Of a stretch of DNA of 64,000 bases, positions 30,163-41,305 are shown piece by piece. Every line of letters starts with the position of its first letter. Position 1 is the stretch's first letter. The notes beneath the pieces were generated by a model. That model saw only the letters and a list, made by a program, of their open reading frames with translations. It was not told the origin of the DNA and made no database searches. Source of the stretch: Anastrepha obliqua. Its lineage: Eukaryota > Arthropoda > Insecta > Diptera > Tephritidae. The stretch spans positions 43,732,001-43,796,000 of the forward strand of contig NC_072893.1 in assembly GCF_027943255.1 (NCBI RefSeq), written 5' to 3'. The translations under genes were made by a program, and so were the position numbers.

Positions 30163-31271
30163 TCGGGTTGTTGGGAAAGTAATTTCGTTTTTTCCCGACA
30201 GAGAATTCAATTGTATTTTTTCACAGCCAACTTCACACTTAAGTCGCATTGTCATTATATGTTTTGACAGCTGATATAGCAAGGCCCACAAGGAAATAAG
30301 TTCAATTGATTTACGCAGTAGTTTTTGGTCGGTGCACTTTAAAATAAGGAGAAGATGTGTTGAGATTACGCCAGTTCCAAAACTGGTTTGCAAAATTTCG
30401 TTCCGGCAATTTTAATAAGGACGCGACAAAGGTATTAGTTGATAACAACACGTGAGATCGGTGAGAGGTTAAATTTATCGAATTCAACTGTTTATGACCA
30501 CCTGAAAGGCCTGGGCTTAACCTCGAAGCTCGATATATGGGTTCCCCAAGTCCTCATAGAGAAATTTGTCTCGACACATTGACGTCTATGCTTCACTCCT
30601 CAAACGTCACGAAAATGATCCATATTTGAAGCACACCATTACTGGGGACGTGAAATGGGTTGTATATAACAATGTCAAAGATCATGGAGCAGAAAAGAGG
30701 AACCAACCAGCTCAAAGCATTTCCAAAACCGATATCCATGGGTGGGTGGGACTTTAAAGGAGTCGCTTTTATTAAGCTTTTACCGGATGACACAACAATT
30801 AATTCGGAAGTCTACTGTCATTTGCTGGGCAAAAAGAATGATACACTTCAATAGAAAAGGCCAGAATTAATCAACAGAAAAGGTGTAGTGTTCCACGAAG
30901 ATAATGCGAGACCTCATACAAGTTTTGTCACTCGCCAAAAGCTTTTACAGCTTGGATGGAATGTACTGTCACACCCACCATATTCTCCAGACCTGGCCCT
31001 TTCGGATTATTATTTGTTTCGGTCACTGCAAAATTTTTTGGACGGTAAAACCTTTACCTCAAATGAACACGTCAAAAATCACCACGATCAGTTTTTTGTC
31101 AGCAAAGACCAAAAATTTTATGAGCGTGGAATCATGCTTCTACCAGAAAAATGGCAAAAGGTGTTGGATCAGAATAGCCAATATATAATTTAATTAAATA
31201 TTTATGCATTATACCAAGACCGTCTTTCATTTTCACCACAAAAACACGAAATTACTTTACGAGCAACCCAA
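30163..31271 (+). mobile_element. mariner-like element with both ends, dead (1,109 bp)
   Basis: Terminal repeats tcgggttgttgggaaagtaa (left) and the complement of ttgggttgctcgtaaagtaa (right) lie next to TA on both sides. The transposase pieces are LRQFQNWFAKFRSGNFN, IGERLNLSNSTVYDHLKGLGL, ITGDVKWVVYNN, then an open 101-codon frame at 30888-31193: FHEDNARPHTSFVTRQKLLQLGWNVLSHPPYSPDLALSDYYLFRSLQNFLDG ... LLPEKWQKVLDQNSQYI. The spacing between the second and third Asp is exactly 34. The N-terminus is deleted, and stops and frame changes lie in the middle. Confidence 0.82.
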
Positions 31272-32389
31272 TAATAGAGCAACAAAACGACGATAACATA
31301 AAGTCAGCTTCATTAAAAAAAAATACAAATACTCATTATACGGAGAAAACGCTAAAACTCAGTGTGAATTTTGAGCCACTTAAAAAACCAGCATTTTGGG
31401 AAACTAAAATTAAATGGGCTCTAAAACTCCGTACCTGGTATTTTTCTAAAAATAAATAAGTAAATAAGCAAAAGTAGTCAATATGCGATACATAACTTCT
31501 TTGCAAGCTGATTCTATATCGATATCACAATCCACTCACGGGTAAAATCATATTTTAATCTTCTTCAATGTACTCCCCTAAACCAGAGACATATTCAATT
31601 TGAGGCCCAAACACGAATATGTATCAGTAATTTTAGGTACTGAAACGAGAATGTTAACGTTTTTTATTCCGAAACCTGCTGGACGTTTACTACTACTTTC
31701 GTAATGGATTTGAAATATTTGTACATGATTTTTGGGCAGAATCGCACTTACTTGTATTTGAACTAATTGTAGATTTTGAACTTAGATGCTATGTCAAAAG
31801 AGACATCTGCTAAATCAGAAGCTCTAACTTGAAAGGTCATGTAAAAGCACTAAACTAAGCAACATCTTCATACAAGCGTCATGTGTATCCCTCTTAACAT
31901 TTTGCCATTTCTTTCTCGGATTCGATTTATCAAATCATTGCGTAAAAAGCTTGAATTTCACAGATAAAAATATAAAAAAGGAAGTATTTTGCATATTAAA
32001 GGTTGGCTTTACAAGTTTAGAATTTTTAAATCCACTGACTCAATATTTTCCATATTTTCTAAACATTTCTATTATCACCACAGTATCTGACAAATTCCTA
32101 TGCAGAATTGAAAGTTTATTTCCAAAAGTAAGAAATATTTACAGTGCCCTGCTCACAGAATTCCTTTCACGATTGAGTTCTCTTCTAGTCGTGCTTTATG
32201 ATATTAAAAAGGTTTCAACGGTAGTCCAACGGAAGCAGATCAACCATACAAGCCCTCTTTGATTGAATGATTGAGTTGAAGCTCTTCAAGGAATTCTATG
32301 ACACCCTTTTTTAAAAAGAAAAAAAAAGTCCAACTACTTACTGCAAAATTTAAAGCAATAAAGCCATTTGGTGTCTACATGAAATGAAG
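31272..32389. other. AT-rich spacer with one unknown ORF
   Basis: The only frame of note is 31951-32262 (103 codons, starting at TTG), rich in Leu/Phe/Ser. It lacks an ATG and matches no family I know. The rest is noncoding AT-rich DNA. Confidence 0.3.
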
Positions 32390-32875
32390 AGGAGCAAAAC
32401 TACACTTCGGTCTTGGAATGAACGCATCTGTGTTTCAAGCGGAGGTGTATGCTGTTTAATGGAATGAGCTTTGTTGTGGAAAACAGATGGAGAGGCAGAT
32501 CTGTATGTGTCTGCAGCGTCAGCCAAGCTGCGCCCATGGCCTTAGACAGCTCTTCAACCACTTCAAGGGTCGTCGAATCCTGTAAGTGCAGGCTGAACTA
32601 TGTCGATAGACATAATAGCCTAGTGCTAATATGGACCCCACGACACGTGGGTATCGCGGATAACGAGATCTCTTACTCCTTAGCTAAGATAGGCCAACTT
32701 CTTTGCCCTAGAGCACGTTCTGCCACTCCCTTCTGCAGCCATCAAAGCCATGGTTAGCAAACGGGTTACTTTAACCCACAAGCGAGCTTGGCAGGCTGAT
32801 GTTACCTGTCATATCCGACCGACTGTCGCAGATCCTCCTGTCATTAAGCAGCTAGTCTGTCGCGACAAAAAACAA
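32390..32875 (+). pseudogene. LINE RNase H domain fragment
   Basis: Frames contain GLGMNASVFQAEVYAV (Glu motif), CVCSVSQAAPMALDSSSTTSRVVESCK (expected DSQAA; Asp is Val-Ser here), LVLIWTPRHVGIADNEISYSLAKIGQL (expected GH..I..NE.AD), then WQADVTCHIRPTVADPPVIKQLVCRDK. This is the order of an RNase H domain at the end of an I/LOA-like LINE protein. There is one stop after VYAV, and catalytic positions are altered. Neither end of the element is visible. Confidence 0.6.
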
Positions 32876-33204
32876 AACAAAAAAAAGTATTTGCGGCATA
32901 TTGCAAGTTTCAGCAATATGACGTAACCTGCTTACGTGTTGTCTTAAATTTGCTCACAGATTGCTTCATCGGGCAAAATTGACTGTAGTTTTTCCAGCAC
33001 AAATAGACCTGGAATTATACCGTTTAAGATAATACATGGATCCAAGGTCCCTTTACATCCATTTACCTTTAATTTATATCAATCTTCAAAAATGTCTGCC
33101 TCCGACTAAATAACTAAGGAGGAATATTATAAATAGATTACAATGACCTTCATATGGCTCATTTCAAATCATAGTACCTCCAAATCACTACTCCCACTCT
33201 AGCG
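32876..33204. other. Spacer, nothing recognised
   Basis: No supported feature. Confidence 0.3.
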
Positions 33205-34345
33205 CTTAATGTAATGTTAAATGTAGAACCTATAGATACCGCAGACAGAATTGCCGCTGCCCGTATCGCAATCAGACTGAGGGCTTTGGGCTATAAGCTC
33301 AATCTCACATATGGGCACTCAAGCATCCTTACAAACTTTGAGTTCATCCCCCCGTCGACGGATCAGTCTGCCCTCGCTTAGTCCAAGCAGAACTTTCTGT
33401 TCACGGATGGCTCGAAGTTGGATGGTAAGGTTGGAGGAGGAGTATTCTGCAAAGAGCTTCCCATCAAACTTAAATTCAGGCTACCGGATCACTGCAGTGT
33501 GCTCCAAGCAGAGGTGGCCGCAATCAAAGAAGCAGCTGACTGGCTACTTACTTGCGTAATAACTGTTAAAAAGGTAAATATTTACTCCGAGCCAAGCGGC
33601 AATTAGGGCCTTAGGCTCTATTATGGTGCATTTGAAGCTGGTCAGGGAATACCTGGTTTCTCTCTCGATTGCATCAGAATTCTTCGATATAAAGATAATT
33701 TGGGTACCTGGTCACAGTGGCATTGCTGGAAGCTGAGAAGCCGACGAGTTGGCCAGACAAAGGACCTGTGAGGCTGTGTGCCCGCGAAAGAAGAGGATCG
33801 GGATCTCCTTGACAACCTGCGCTCTACTCCTGGAAGTAAGGGGTTTGCACCAACTCAGCGAGCGCTGGACAAGTACATGCGAAGTCCTTCTGGCTACGGT
33901 TGGATAGGAGGCGTTCGAGGGATATTCTGAGGATGACAAAATCTCATCTCTCAAATTTCTTGGGCATCATTCTTGGGTATACATGCCGTGAGACTCGGAA
34001 TTATTTCGAGTCCTTTTTGCGTCAGCTGTATGGAGGATGAGGTGGAATCATCTCAGCACCTTCTCCTCAGCTGCCCAGCTCTCGCGGAGCTAAGATTCAA
34101 GCATTTTGGTTCTCACTTCTTTTCTGCACCTGCTGATATAGCAGGTCTTGATATCAGAAATCTGATGAACTTTATCAGCAGCACAAAGAAGCTAACACAA
34201 CCGCAAATTAGTCACCGTTCATAGTCCACATATACTCAACCCTCCCCACCCCTCTCCTTGTCGTCCTATCGTTTCTTGCTTCACCTCTTTTTTTCCTCTT
34301 GCAATGGTATCACATTCGGCCGTAGCCGAAGTCCTCTTTTATCTT
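33205..34345 (+). pseudogene. RNase H-bearing LINE (family B), 3' part
   Basis: Frames read TADRIAAARIAIRLRALGYKLNLTYGHSSIL, then LFTDGSKLDGKVGGGVFCKELPIKLKFRLPDHCSVLQAEVAAIKEAADWLL (RNase H first Asp and Glu) and VNIYSEPSGN (expected SDSQAA, altered). IIWVPGHSGIAGS follows, then ADELARQRTCEAV. After a gap come LGIHAVRLGIISSPFCVSCMEDEVESSQHLLLSCPALAELRFKHFGSHFF (H/C zinc tail, open at 33973-34224). The 3' UTR runs through a pyrimidine-rich stretch to about 34345. Several stops are present. A more decayed relative lies at 58080-59040. Confidence 0.72.
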
Positions 34346-35099
34346 ATAAGTAGGTATGTTTCGCTATTCAACAATAAAATTAAGGCGGGCAACATAGATT
34401 GGAGTAGAAACTTCGCTGTTACTCGCCTCTGATTAATCGCATCTTTGCCAACATTTTCATAATTTTTAGACTGCATACTCGTACTTCTACTCCCACCTTA
34501 AACACAAACATATTTTCAAAATATCCGCACTTTTAATATTACAGTTGGAATTTCATTTCTTCCGTATGCCTTTTCAATATTACTTCGGCAATATTGGCAT
34601 TTCTACTCATTTAATTTCTACTCAATTTTCTGCTGTCATATTTAGCATTTTTTCTTCTCCTCCTTTCCTTTTTCTGCTCTTTGTTTTTAGCTTTTACTTT
34701 CATCTTTCCTTCCTTTGATTTATTGCAGCAAAATACCAAAACCAATTTCCTGGCTAAAAATTTACAAGTCTCGATTGACATTGATTTGCGGTTAGCCATA
34801 AATTAGAAATAAGAACACGTTTTGATATCAATCGAGACTGCGCGCAAACATAGATTTCACATTTCAAATAAATTGCACCACATAAAGTGCAGGAGAAAAA
34901 TAAGTAAAAGGTGCCTAGAATGCAATGAATTCCAGGTTTGTATTTACATAGACAACTTTATTGCCTAGACTACGTAGCCTTTATATGTTCAACGAGTGGC
35001 GCATTAGCACTACATAATTTCTTACTACCATTAATAAAAGCAAAGCACCATTTCATGCCGCGGTTTGCAGGAGTTTATGTGCTTTTAGGACAACACCTA
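34346..35099. other. AT-rich spacer, nothing recognised
   Basis: A pyrimidine-rich patch lies at 34600-34720. The 62-codon minus frame there is a lysine-rich low-complexity shadow of it. Confidence 0.35.
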
Positions 35100-35653
35100 C
35101 TATAAATATGCTAATGGAAGGTGGCTTTCAATCATTTGAAGATCGCGCGAAATATCTCAGAAGTCGCTTAATATACAAATTCTGCGATTCCACACATATT
35201 CTTCACCATGAAATTCGATTACTGAATAAAAGAAGAAGACCACTTTTACATAAATCAACATTATGCGAGGTAAAAGAGCTCGCCGATCACTTATACTTGA
35301 GAATACCTCAAGCCAAGCTACCATCTTGGAGTCAATACTCTGAAAGCTTTATCGAAGACTTCTGCTTTTTACATAAACAGTGCACCAACAACACAACATA
35401 TCAGGAAATTTTCTGGAGCATAGGGCACCCTCTGAAACGAAGTGGTTGGAATCTCCTTTTCACTGATGCCAACAAACAAGTCAATGGCATCACATTTGCT
35501 GTTCCAAATGAAGCTGGGCAAACCCTTTCTCACGAATGGATGTAGACCCAATATATCACATGCAACATTCGGGTATACTCGGCAATCATCATGCTGACTA
35601 TACCGCAAATCTTGCCTTAAAATCGTGTTTGCACTTTTATAACCCACTTAGTA
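35100..35653 (+). pseudogene. LINE fragment around the RNase H domain
   Basis: The open frame 35108-35545 reads RAKYLRSRLIYKFCDSTHILHHEIRLLN, KRRRPLLHKSTLCEVKELADHLYLRIP, then WNLLFTDANKQVNGITFAVPNEAGQTLSHEWM. This matches the link between RT and RNase H plus the first RNase H strand (FTDA). The next frame has HSGILGNHHADYTANLALKS, the last RNase H motif. The middle of the domain (Glu and second Asp) is therefore deleted. A mariner terminal repeat begins at 35654, so the LINE was the mariner's target. Confidence 0.6.
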
Positions 35654-36021
35654 TCAGGTCAGTCCATAAGTTCGTTCGTATTTTACCCATAATTTCACTT
35701 TTGTACGATTTTTGCATACAAAAATTTATTCGCGGAATATAGCGGATCTACTTACATATATTTTCTTTGACATATTGTGCATTCAACAAGTGATTTTAAT
35801 CACGGATAGAAGCACGTGTGGTTAAAAAATAAAATGGATTCTTCGAACGCGTATAAGAGGCATATTTTTGTATTTTTTTCATAAAAGTGGTAAAAATGCA
35901 ACAACTGCAGCTGCAGAAATAAACACTGTTCACGGAGAGGATCCTGTGAGTGTAAGGACTGCGCAAAAGTGGTTTTCAAAATTCCGAAGTGGTAACTGCG
36001 ACGTGGAGGATGTTCCGACAA
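35654..36021 (+). pseudogene. mariner N-terminal fragment with left end
   Basis: It begins with tcaggtcagtccataagttc next to TA, a mariner-type terminal repeat. It then has a leader and a transposase start MDSSNAYKRHIFVFFFHKSG, NATTAAAEINTVHGEDPVSVRTAQKWFSKFRSGNCDVED, the first helix-turn-helix. The coding part stops abruptly at 36021. A (TACC)n run follows at 36027-36049, like a LINE 3' tail. No catalytic domain survives. Confidence 0.65.
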
Positions 36022-36452
36022 CCACCTTACCTACCTACCTACATACCTAGTATGGGCTCCAGAACCTCATTGGCCTAGCTGAAAATGTTCATTTTTCTTT
36101 TAACAACAGCTTTTTTCGGCCATAAATTATGGTTATGTTTTAGAAGAAGCCCCAATTTTGCTAATTTCCAAACAGAAAAACTTTCAATTAATAATCAATA
36201 CTTACAAACTTTCTATCCATCTAAAAACTTTTTTTATTTCATTGATTTAAGATAAACTTGTGAGAGGAAGTACCACAAAGACAGCTTGAGGCTTATCGAA
36301 AGTACGTTTTAGGTTTTGCCTTTTAAATTTAATGAAGTCATTTGAAAATTTAATGAATCATAAAAAAAAATAAATAAAATTAATCTGAAAACAAAGGCAA
36401 ATTACCAAAAATGTAAATTTTTCCATGCCTCTAACTACCCCTAATACTTTCA
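36022..36452. other. TACC run and AT-rich spacer
   Basis: The acctacctacctacat run at 36029-36048 resembles the 3' tail of the nested LINE at 27648-29066, but no LINE body precedes it. The remainder is AT-rich with nothing recognised. Confidence 0.35.
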
Positions 36453-38277
36453 CTCTTTCCGGAGCACTGAAAAAAATCGCTAAAAATTAAGCACAAAGAT
36501 TTTTTGATTTCATTTATTCGAGACATTGAAAGAAAGACAAGAAAATGTAAACAAAAAATATTTTATCCTTGCAGGATTTTGTACGCGGATGTGGTGCGAT
36601 TTTTATACCATCGCGCATAGAGGGCGAGGATTATTTATGAAAATCAATGAAACAAGATTTTGTTTTGCTGAGGCAAAGTGGTACAATACAAGTTGACCAC
36701 ATCCACTGAGTCCTTCTTTGGTGGCCTGTCGTGCTGCAGTACGCACATCTACGTAAGGTTGTTCTGACTGGTTGGTGAGATGACGAGGATCGTAGGCTTG
36801 GATCTACATACGAGTTATTTTTCTTTATGCGGTTCTTGGTTCCAAGAGTAGGTGGTGAGGCTGAACTGCATAGTATTGAAATCAAATCAAGTTTGAAGTC
36901 CTTAAGGGGTAAGTGATACCCTATACTTTTAGAAATAATAAAGAATTCACGACTGCAATATCAAGAAAGTAAAAAAATATTCGGTGCCACCACTTGCGGC
37001 TTTTTCTTTTCCACTCGTAGTACTTCTTTAGCTGATCTAACTTGTCAACGTTATTCATGTGCATATTTCAGGCTTTTCGATTTCTTTGACAGAACCATCG
37101 CTTTGGCGTTGTTGTACCTTTACAAATTTACTCGGATCATACAAGTTAGATAAAGCTGTTACCTCTCTTTTGTCAATCCACTTCATAAAGAGTATACCAG
37201 AATCACTAATTTGCCAATCATAGGCGCCCCGTTTTAACTGCTTACCAGGTCTAATATCGGTAGGAAGAAATTTTCGATTGGTTCGCACTGTTCCGTAACC
37301 ATTTATCAACTGCTTTTTCAGTTCAAAAATCAAGTTGAACCAAGTGAAAAAATTATCGAAAAACACTTTATGGGGTTTCCCCCCAAAATCAGTAGTTAAG
37401 CCGAGAACGATCCGTTCTAAAAGTTTTTTTCGACTAGATCTCCTTTTTTACCCGGATATATCTCGAACCGATGGACATAACCGGTGCTGGCACACAACAT
37501 CCAAGTTTTGAACTCGCTTTTTATTGGCTTTTTCGGCATATACTGGATCAAAGTTGATCGTCCTACTAAAACAGTTTCTGTAGAATACAACTATCAACGT
37601 ATCTTAAAAATTACCTTTGAATCTTATCATTGATTCGTCCACTGCAAGGTACTCGCCAGGATTGAAGCATAGTTTGAAGCGTTCTTGCAGCATATCCAAA
37701 TATGGTTGAACTTTGTAGAGTTTGTTGAATGATGGTGATCCTCTTTTTGGCATTATAGAAGAGTCGTTCAAATGCAAATTGCTTAAAATCCAGTCAAATC
37801 TTTTCACGGGCATTATTTTGGATATATAGCTATCGTTCAGTTCTGGGCGAGATGGCCAGTAATTTCGACCTGGGCTGATGCTTTATTCCCATCAAAAAGT
37901 TGATTCCAATAATGCATGTAAATATTTCTGACACACTTGTTGGAATGTATGACTTACCAGATTGGTGGGCATACAAATTAGTTTGGAATACTATATGTTC
38001 AACCACAGCTGGAGTTACAATTGAACCGAAAATTGAAAAATTTACAAAATATGATAAATTCTGAGTAACACTTTAATACTTCAATATTCGACTCATTTTG
38101 CGCATAAAAAACATGTATATTTATATATCTCTTTCAAACACTTGTTATATTTTTTTAAGAAAATATAAGCTTAAATTTGCCTGTATAAGTGGTAAAAGAA
38201 ATATACCAATGCGCATAAAGTCCAGGAAAAATATTTAAATAAGTGGTATAAATTTTATACCAGCGCCCCGGAAAGAG
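36453..38277 (-). mobile_element. piggyBac-like element (1,825 bp)
   Basis: The ends share ctctttccggagcactg at left and the complement ctctttccggggcgctgg at right. The right end abuts a TTAA target (38278-38281). At the left the corresponding tetranucleotide is TTCA, apparently one mutation away. It contains a decayed piggyBac transposase on the minus strand. The inner flank of the right end repeats ttatacc words, as does the stretch near 36603. This is the only piggyBac-type element in the window. Confidence 0.8.
36631..38030 (-). pseudogene. piggyBac-like transposase pseudogene
   Basis: A DDE_Tnp_1_7-type transposase that would excise precisely at TTAA. Minus-strand order: VVEHIVFQTNLYAHQSGKSYIPTSVSEIF, PVKRFDWILSNLHLND, SFNKLYKVQPYLDMLQERFKLCFNPGEYLAVDESMIRFKG (first acidic residue), KVFFDNFFTWFNLIFELKKQ (second), GTVRTNRKFLP, LKRGAYDWQISDSGILFMKW, then NNVDKLDQLKKYYEWKRKSRKWWHRIFF (the paired acidic residues) and a C-terminal cysteine-rich domain RCAYCSTTGHQRRTQW ... 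CLSKTKSCFIDFHK. All four acidic positions are present, but at least four frame changes or stops break it. The region upstream of VVEHI is missing. Confidence 0.8.
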
Positions 38278-38281
38278 TTAA

Positions 38282-39049
38282 AAGGCAAATGTAGCAAAAT
38301 AATTCTAATTTGAGTTGAGATTACCATGCGGTGACGCTAAATATCCTTCCAATAAAGCGCGCAATTGAAATGGTCTATTCTCTTAAATTCGTTACAATTA
38401 AATCCATGTAATTTAAATCATTCTAGTATTTTCTAAGGATGGAAAGTGTCAATCATCAAATGTCCAACTTGTCAATGCCACATCAGTGTGAAAGTTGAGC
38501 GACGCCACATTTTTGAATATGACATCATAGATACATACATACGTACGTACGTACGGTACATACTGAACTGCATGAAAGTACTTTTGAAATTGGATGAAAG
38601 GATTTGCATTAAATTTGAGCGATGTAATCGATGTGTTGGCCTACATTTACAAGCTTACTTGGTTTAGTTGATGGCTGATGTGGAAGCGATATTATCTACA
38701 TACATATATGTATACATACCTGTACATATATGTATGTCCATGCGGGTATGTAAGTACGTAAAACAAGATTAGACAATACACATATAAATGTTTATGTGCT
38801 TTCTTATATACGATATAGTAATTTTTTTCGCAATTTGAGCTGATCTGTTTAAACCACCATGCCAATTAAATGTTTCCTATCCCACTACCTAACACCATAT
38901 TGGGCCAGCTTATAAAAAAAATTTAAGTATTAGCTGCCATAAAATGATATTAGTGAGTTGGATGGGGAACATTTCAAATCTATAGAAGAACAATAGACAG
39001 ATATCAAATAAATACAACCAAAATATCTGCTTAAAAACATTTGACTGTG
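38282..39049. other. Spacer with TACA/TACG simple repeats
   Basis: Runs such as acatacatacgtacgtacgt (38532-38558) and catacatatatgtatacata (38698-38735). No coding signal. Confidence 0.5.
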
Positions 39050-39190
39050 ATTTCTTACGTAAAACTTGAATCTGAATTCGAAAACAAGTTAGCTAATATG
39101 TACCTAAGTCTAACAGAACAGTGTTCGAGATATTGCAAGGTTTAAATGTTTTGAGTTCTGAAAAAATATTTTAAGTAAAATAAATAAAAA
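39050..39190 (+). repeat. Unclassified dispersed repeat, copy 2
   Basis: Matches the reverse complement of 15010-15150. Shared words include ttacgtaaaa, gttagctaatatg/ccgctaatatg, acagtgttcgagatattgca and aaaatattttaa. Noncoding; no terminal repeats or tail seen. Confidence 0.7.
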
Positions 39191-39340
39191 TTAGTTGAGT
39201 AAATTGCGATAATCTTCAGATTTATTTAGTCGATTTGATATTTTGTTTACGAAATTTAAATTTATATTTGAATAATTCAATTTTCTAATCAATGCAATTG
39301 TAACACTTCGCAATCGGACTTTTGCTGCTGGAGCTAAATA

Positions 39341-40016
39341 AAGGGTGGTTAAATTTCAAGGGCCGATGTTGTCGCGGCCGCCGTAGCCGAATGGGTTGGT
39401 GCGTGACTACCATTCGGAATTCACAGAGAGAACGTAGGTTCGAATCTCGGTGAAATACCAAAATTAAGAAAAACATTTTTCTGAGTGTATTTCTGCCATG
39501 AAAAAGCTCCTCTAAAAATATCTGCCGTTCGGAGTCGGCTTGAAACTGTAGGTCCCTCCATTTGTGGAACAACATCAAGACGCACACCACAAATAGGAGG
39601 AGGAGGTCGGCCAAACACCCTAAAAGGGTGTACGCGCCAATTATATATATGTACATATATGATGTTGAATGTGAACCACACCTAAACGTCAAAGACACCG
39701 TTGGACTTCTTTCTTTGGGGTTATTTGAAAGAAAAGGTGTACGTCGATAAGCCAGCATAAATTCAAGAGCTAAAGGATGAGATAATTCGGCACATTAACG
39801 GCATAGAACCTCAATTATGCCTCAGCGTCATCGAAAATTTGGACCATCGGATGGAGGTGTGCCACCAAGGCCGCGGTAGTCGTTTGGTCAATATTTTCTT
39901 TTATACGTAATTGAGCTATACCGATATTATCATAATAAAGAGAAATGACAATAAGTTTTTTAAAAAAATTGTATTTATTGAAAATCAACACCGGCCCTTG
40001 AAACCTTACCACTCTT
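39341..40016 (+). mobile_element. DD41D-derived MITE, copy 2, carrying a SINE
   Basis: Ends aagggtggttaaatttcaag and (complement) aagagtggtaaggtttcaag lie beside TA. With the 289-bp SINE and one 7-bp duplication removed it is 380 bp and collinear with 20138-20519: the gccgatgttg/aatgtgaacc junction, LDFFLWGYLKEKVYVDKPA then a stop, IQELKDEIIRHINGIEPQLCLSVIENLDHRMEVC, then the short 3' region with atattatcataataaagaga. The identical internal deletion in both copies shows amplification after the deletion. Confidence 0.8.
39372..39660 (+). mobile_element. tRNA-derived SINE, copy 1 (within the MITE)
   Basis: The head has an RNA polymerase III promoter: box A tagccgaatggg (39384-39395) fits TRGYNNARNNGG and box B gttcgaatc (39438-39446) fits GWTCRANNC exactly, 42 bp apart. 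The body carries the family words tctgccatgaaaaagctcct, gccgttcggagtcggctt and the aataggaggaggaggtcggc region. It ends cgcgccaatta plus an AT-rich run. It is bracketed by gatgttg at 39365-39371 and 39661-39667. About 40 bp of the body present in the 42.2 kb copy is missing here. Confidence 0.85.
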
Positions 40017-40611
40017 TATAAATAAACTGTTTGCCAATTTTGAAAAAAATATATTGACTTCTTCTTCGATTTTTTCGTGGATTTTTTGGGAAAGAAAGAA
40101 ATATTCGATTGAAACGAAACTTTCAGGTGTTATTGTTATATACTTCAGCAGTCTTTTCAAATTTGTTCATTAAAATACATGTCATATTATGCCTGGTACA
40201 AGCATTTTACCGAGGCGCCTCGAGTGTGCATGTGTCGTGCGGCGGAAAAGATGCAAGTCGCAATTTTCATGTGAAGATAGATTGTTAAAAAAGTGGGTTA
40301 ATCATAACTTTTTTACGGTTTTTTAGGTTCAACTAGAAGAGAATTTAACTCCGAATACAATCAATATTATCTCATTTCGATAGGACGTTTAACTTTTTCC
40401 CTATCTTTCCCGCCAATTAGGAAAAATCGTAAAAATAAAAAAACCGAGAAATCGCGCCTCAAAGTTGTTGTATATAAAAAATCCGCTCGTATAAATCGAC
40501 TCTTACTCACAGTTTCTTCTGTAACTCCTAAAAAATTTTGAATTTGCTTCTGAAATTTTGAGGACACATTCTTGGATAGTTTGGGAAGAGATTTATGCAA
40601 AAAACAAAAAA
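40017..40611. other. AT-rich spacer before the unclassified repeat
   Basis: No coding signal. It may belong to the repeat that follows, but the second copy (62.1 kb) does not extend this far upstream. Confidence 0.35.
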
Positions 40612-41305
40612 TCGATTTTTTGAAGCCTCGATATTTCGAAAGTATAGTATCTTAAGGCTATACTGTGTTATTTTCATGCAGAAATTCCCAACATTATAGC
40701 TTCTATAGCTCATTAACTAGGTAGAGAGGGGTTCGCGCACTCCCGACCCCCAAACTTTAAACTCATTTATCTCGAAATGACTTTTTTCGGTCTGATGTTG
40801 TCAAAAAAAAACTATTCAACTGAATGGTCTGAAATTTTAATATAGTATCACCCGTACTAGTATCATATTATTATTTCAATTATTTGGTATTTTTTGATGA
40901 AAAAACTGAAAAAAGCCCCGATTTCTGGAAAATCAAATTAAAACCGCTCCATTTTCTCAATTTTTTTTTCTTTTTTTTTTATTTTGTTGTAGTATGGGAC
41001 AGTCATACTGATTAATATTTTTGGTTTTTTGGTTTTTGTGTTTTAGATAAATAGAAGAGTCAAAATGGACAACACCGTCCAGGACCAACTTTTCGAGAGG
41101 GTCAACTTCAGCGCCCTTTTTAAAATTATTAAAATTAAAAAAAATTATTGGTTTTCATTTTTGTATGTAAAAGAAGTTAAATAAAAAACTTAAACAATTT
41201 AAATATAATGTTTAATTTTTTTTATTGAAAAAAGAAAACCTGAAAATACCCTAAATACAAATATACCCGGGTCTAGACCACCGAGACCCCTTAATATTCC
41301 ATTTC
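40612..41305 (+). repeat. Unclassified ~0.7-kb noncoding repeat, copy A
   Basis: Collinear with 62100-62757. Shared stretches: cgaaagtatag, the attatagcttctat/c block followed by agctcattaactaggtagag, cgcgcactcc, ctcgaaatg, catattattatttcaattat, ttttgtgtttyagataaata followed by gaagmgycaaaatggacaa, gtcaacttcagcgcc, and cctgaaaataccct with tctagac near the end. There is no long frame, no terminal inverted repeat and no poly(A) that I can identify. Confidence 0.75.

Noticed and set aside
31951..32262. Possible host or hAT-type protein fragment
   Set aside because: No ATG, no recognisable motif and no neighbouring exon or terminal repeat to support it.
39372..39450. Possible functional tRNA gene from perfect box A and box B
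   Set aside because: The sequence does not fold into a credible tRNA acceptor stem and is repeated as the head of a SINE family.
39285..39758. 157-codon minus-strand ORF across the SINE-bearing MITE
   Set aside because: It runs through a SINE and a MITE boundary, so it cannot be an ancestral gene.
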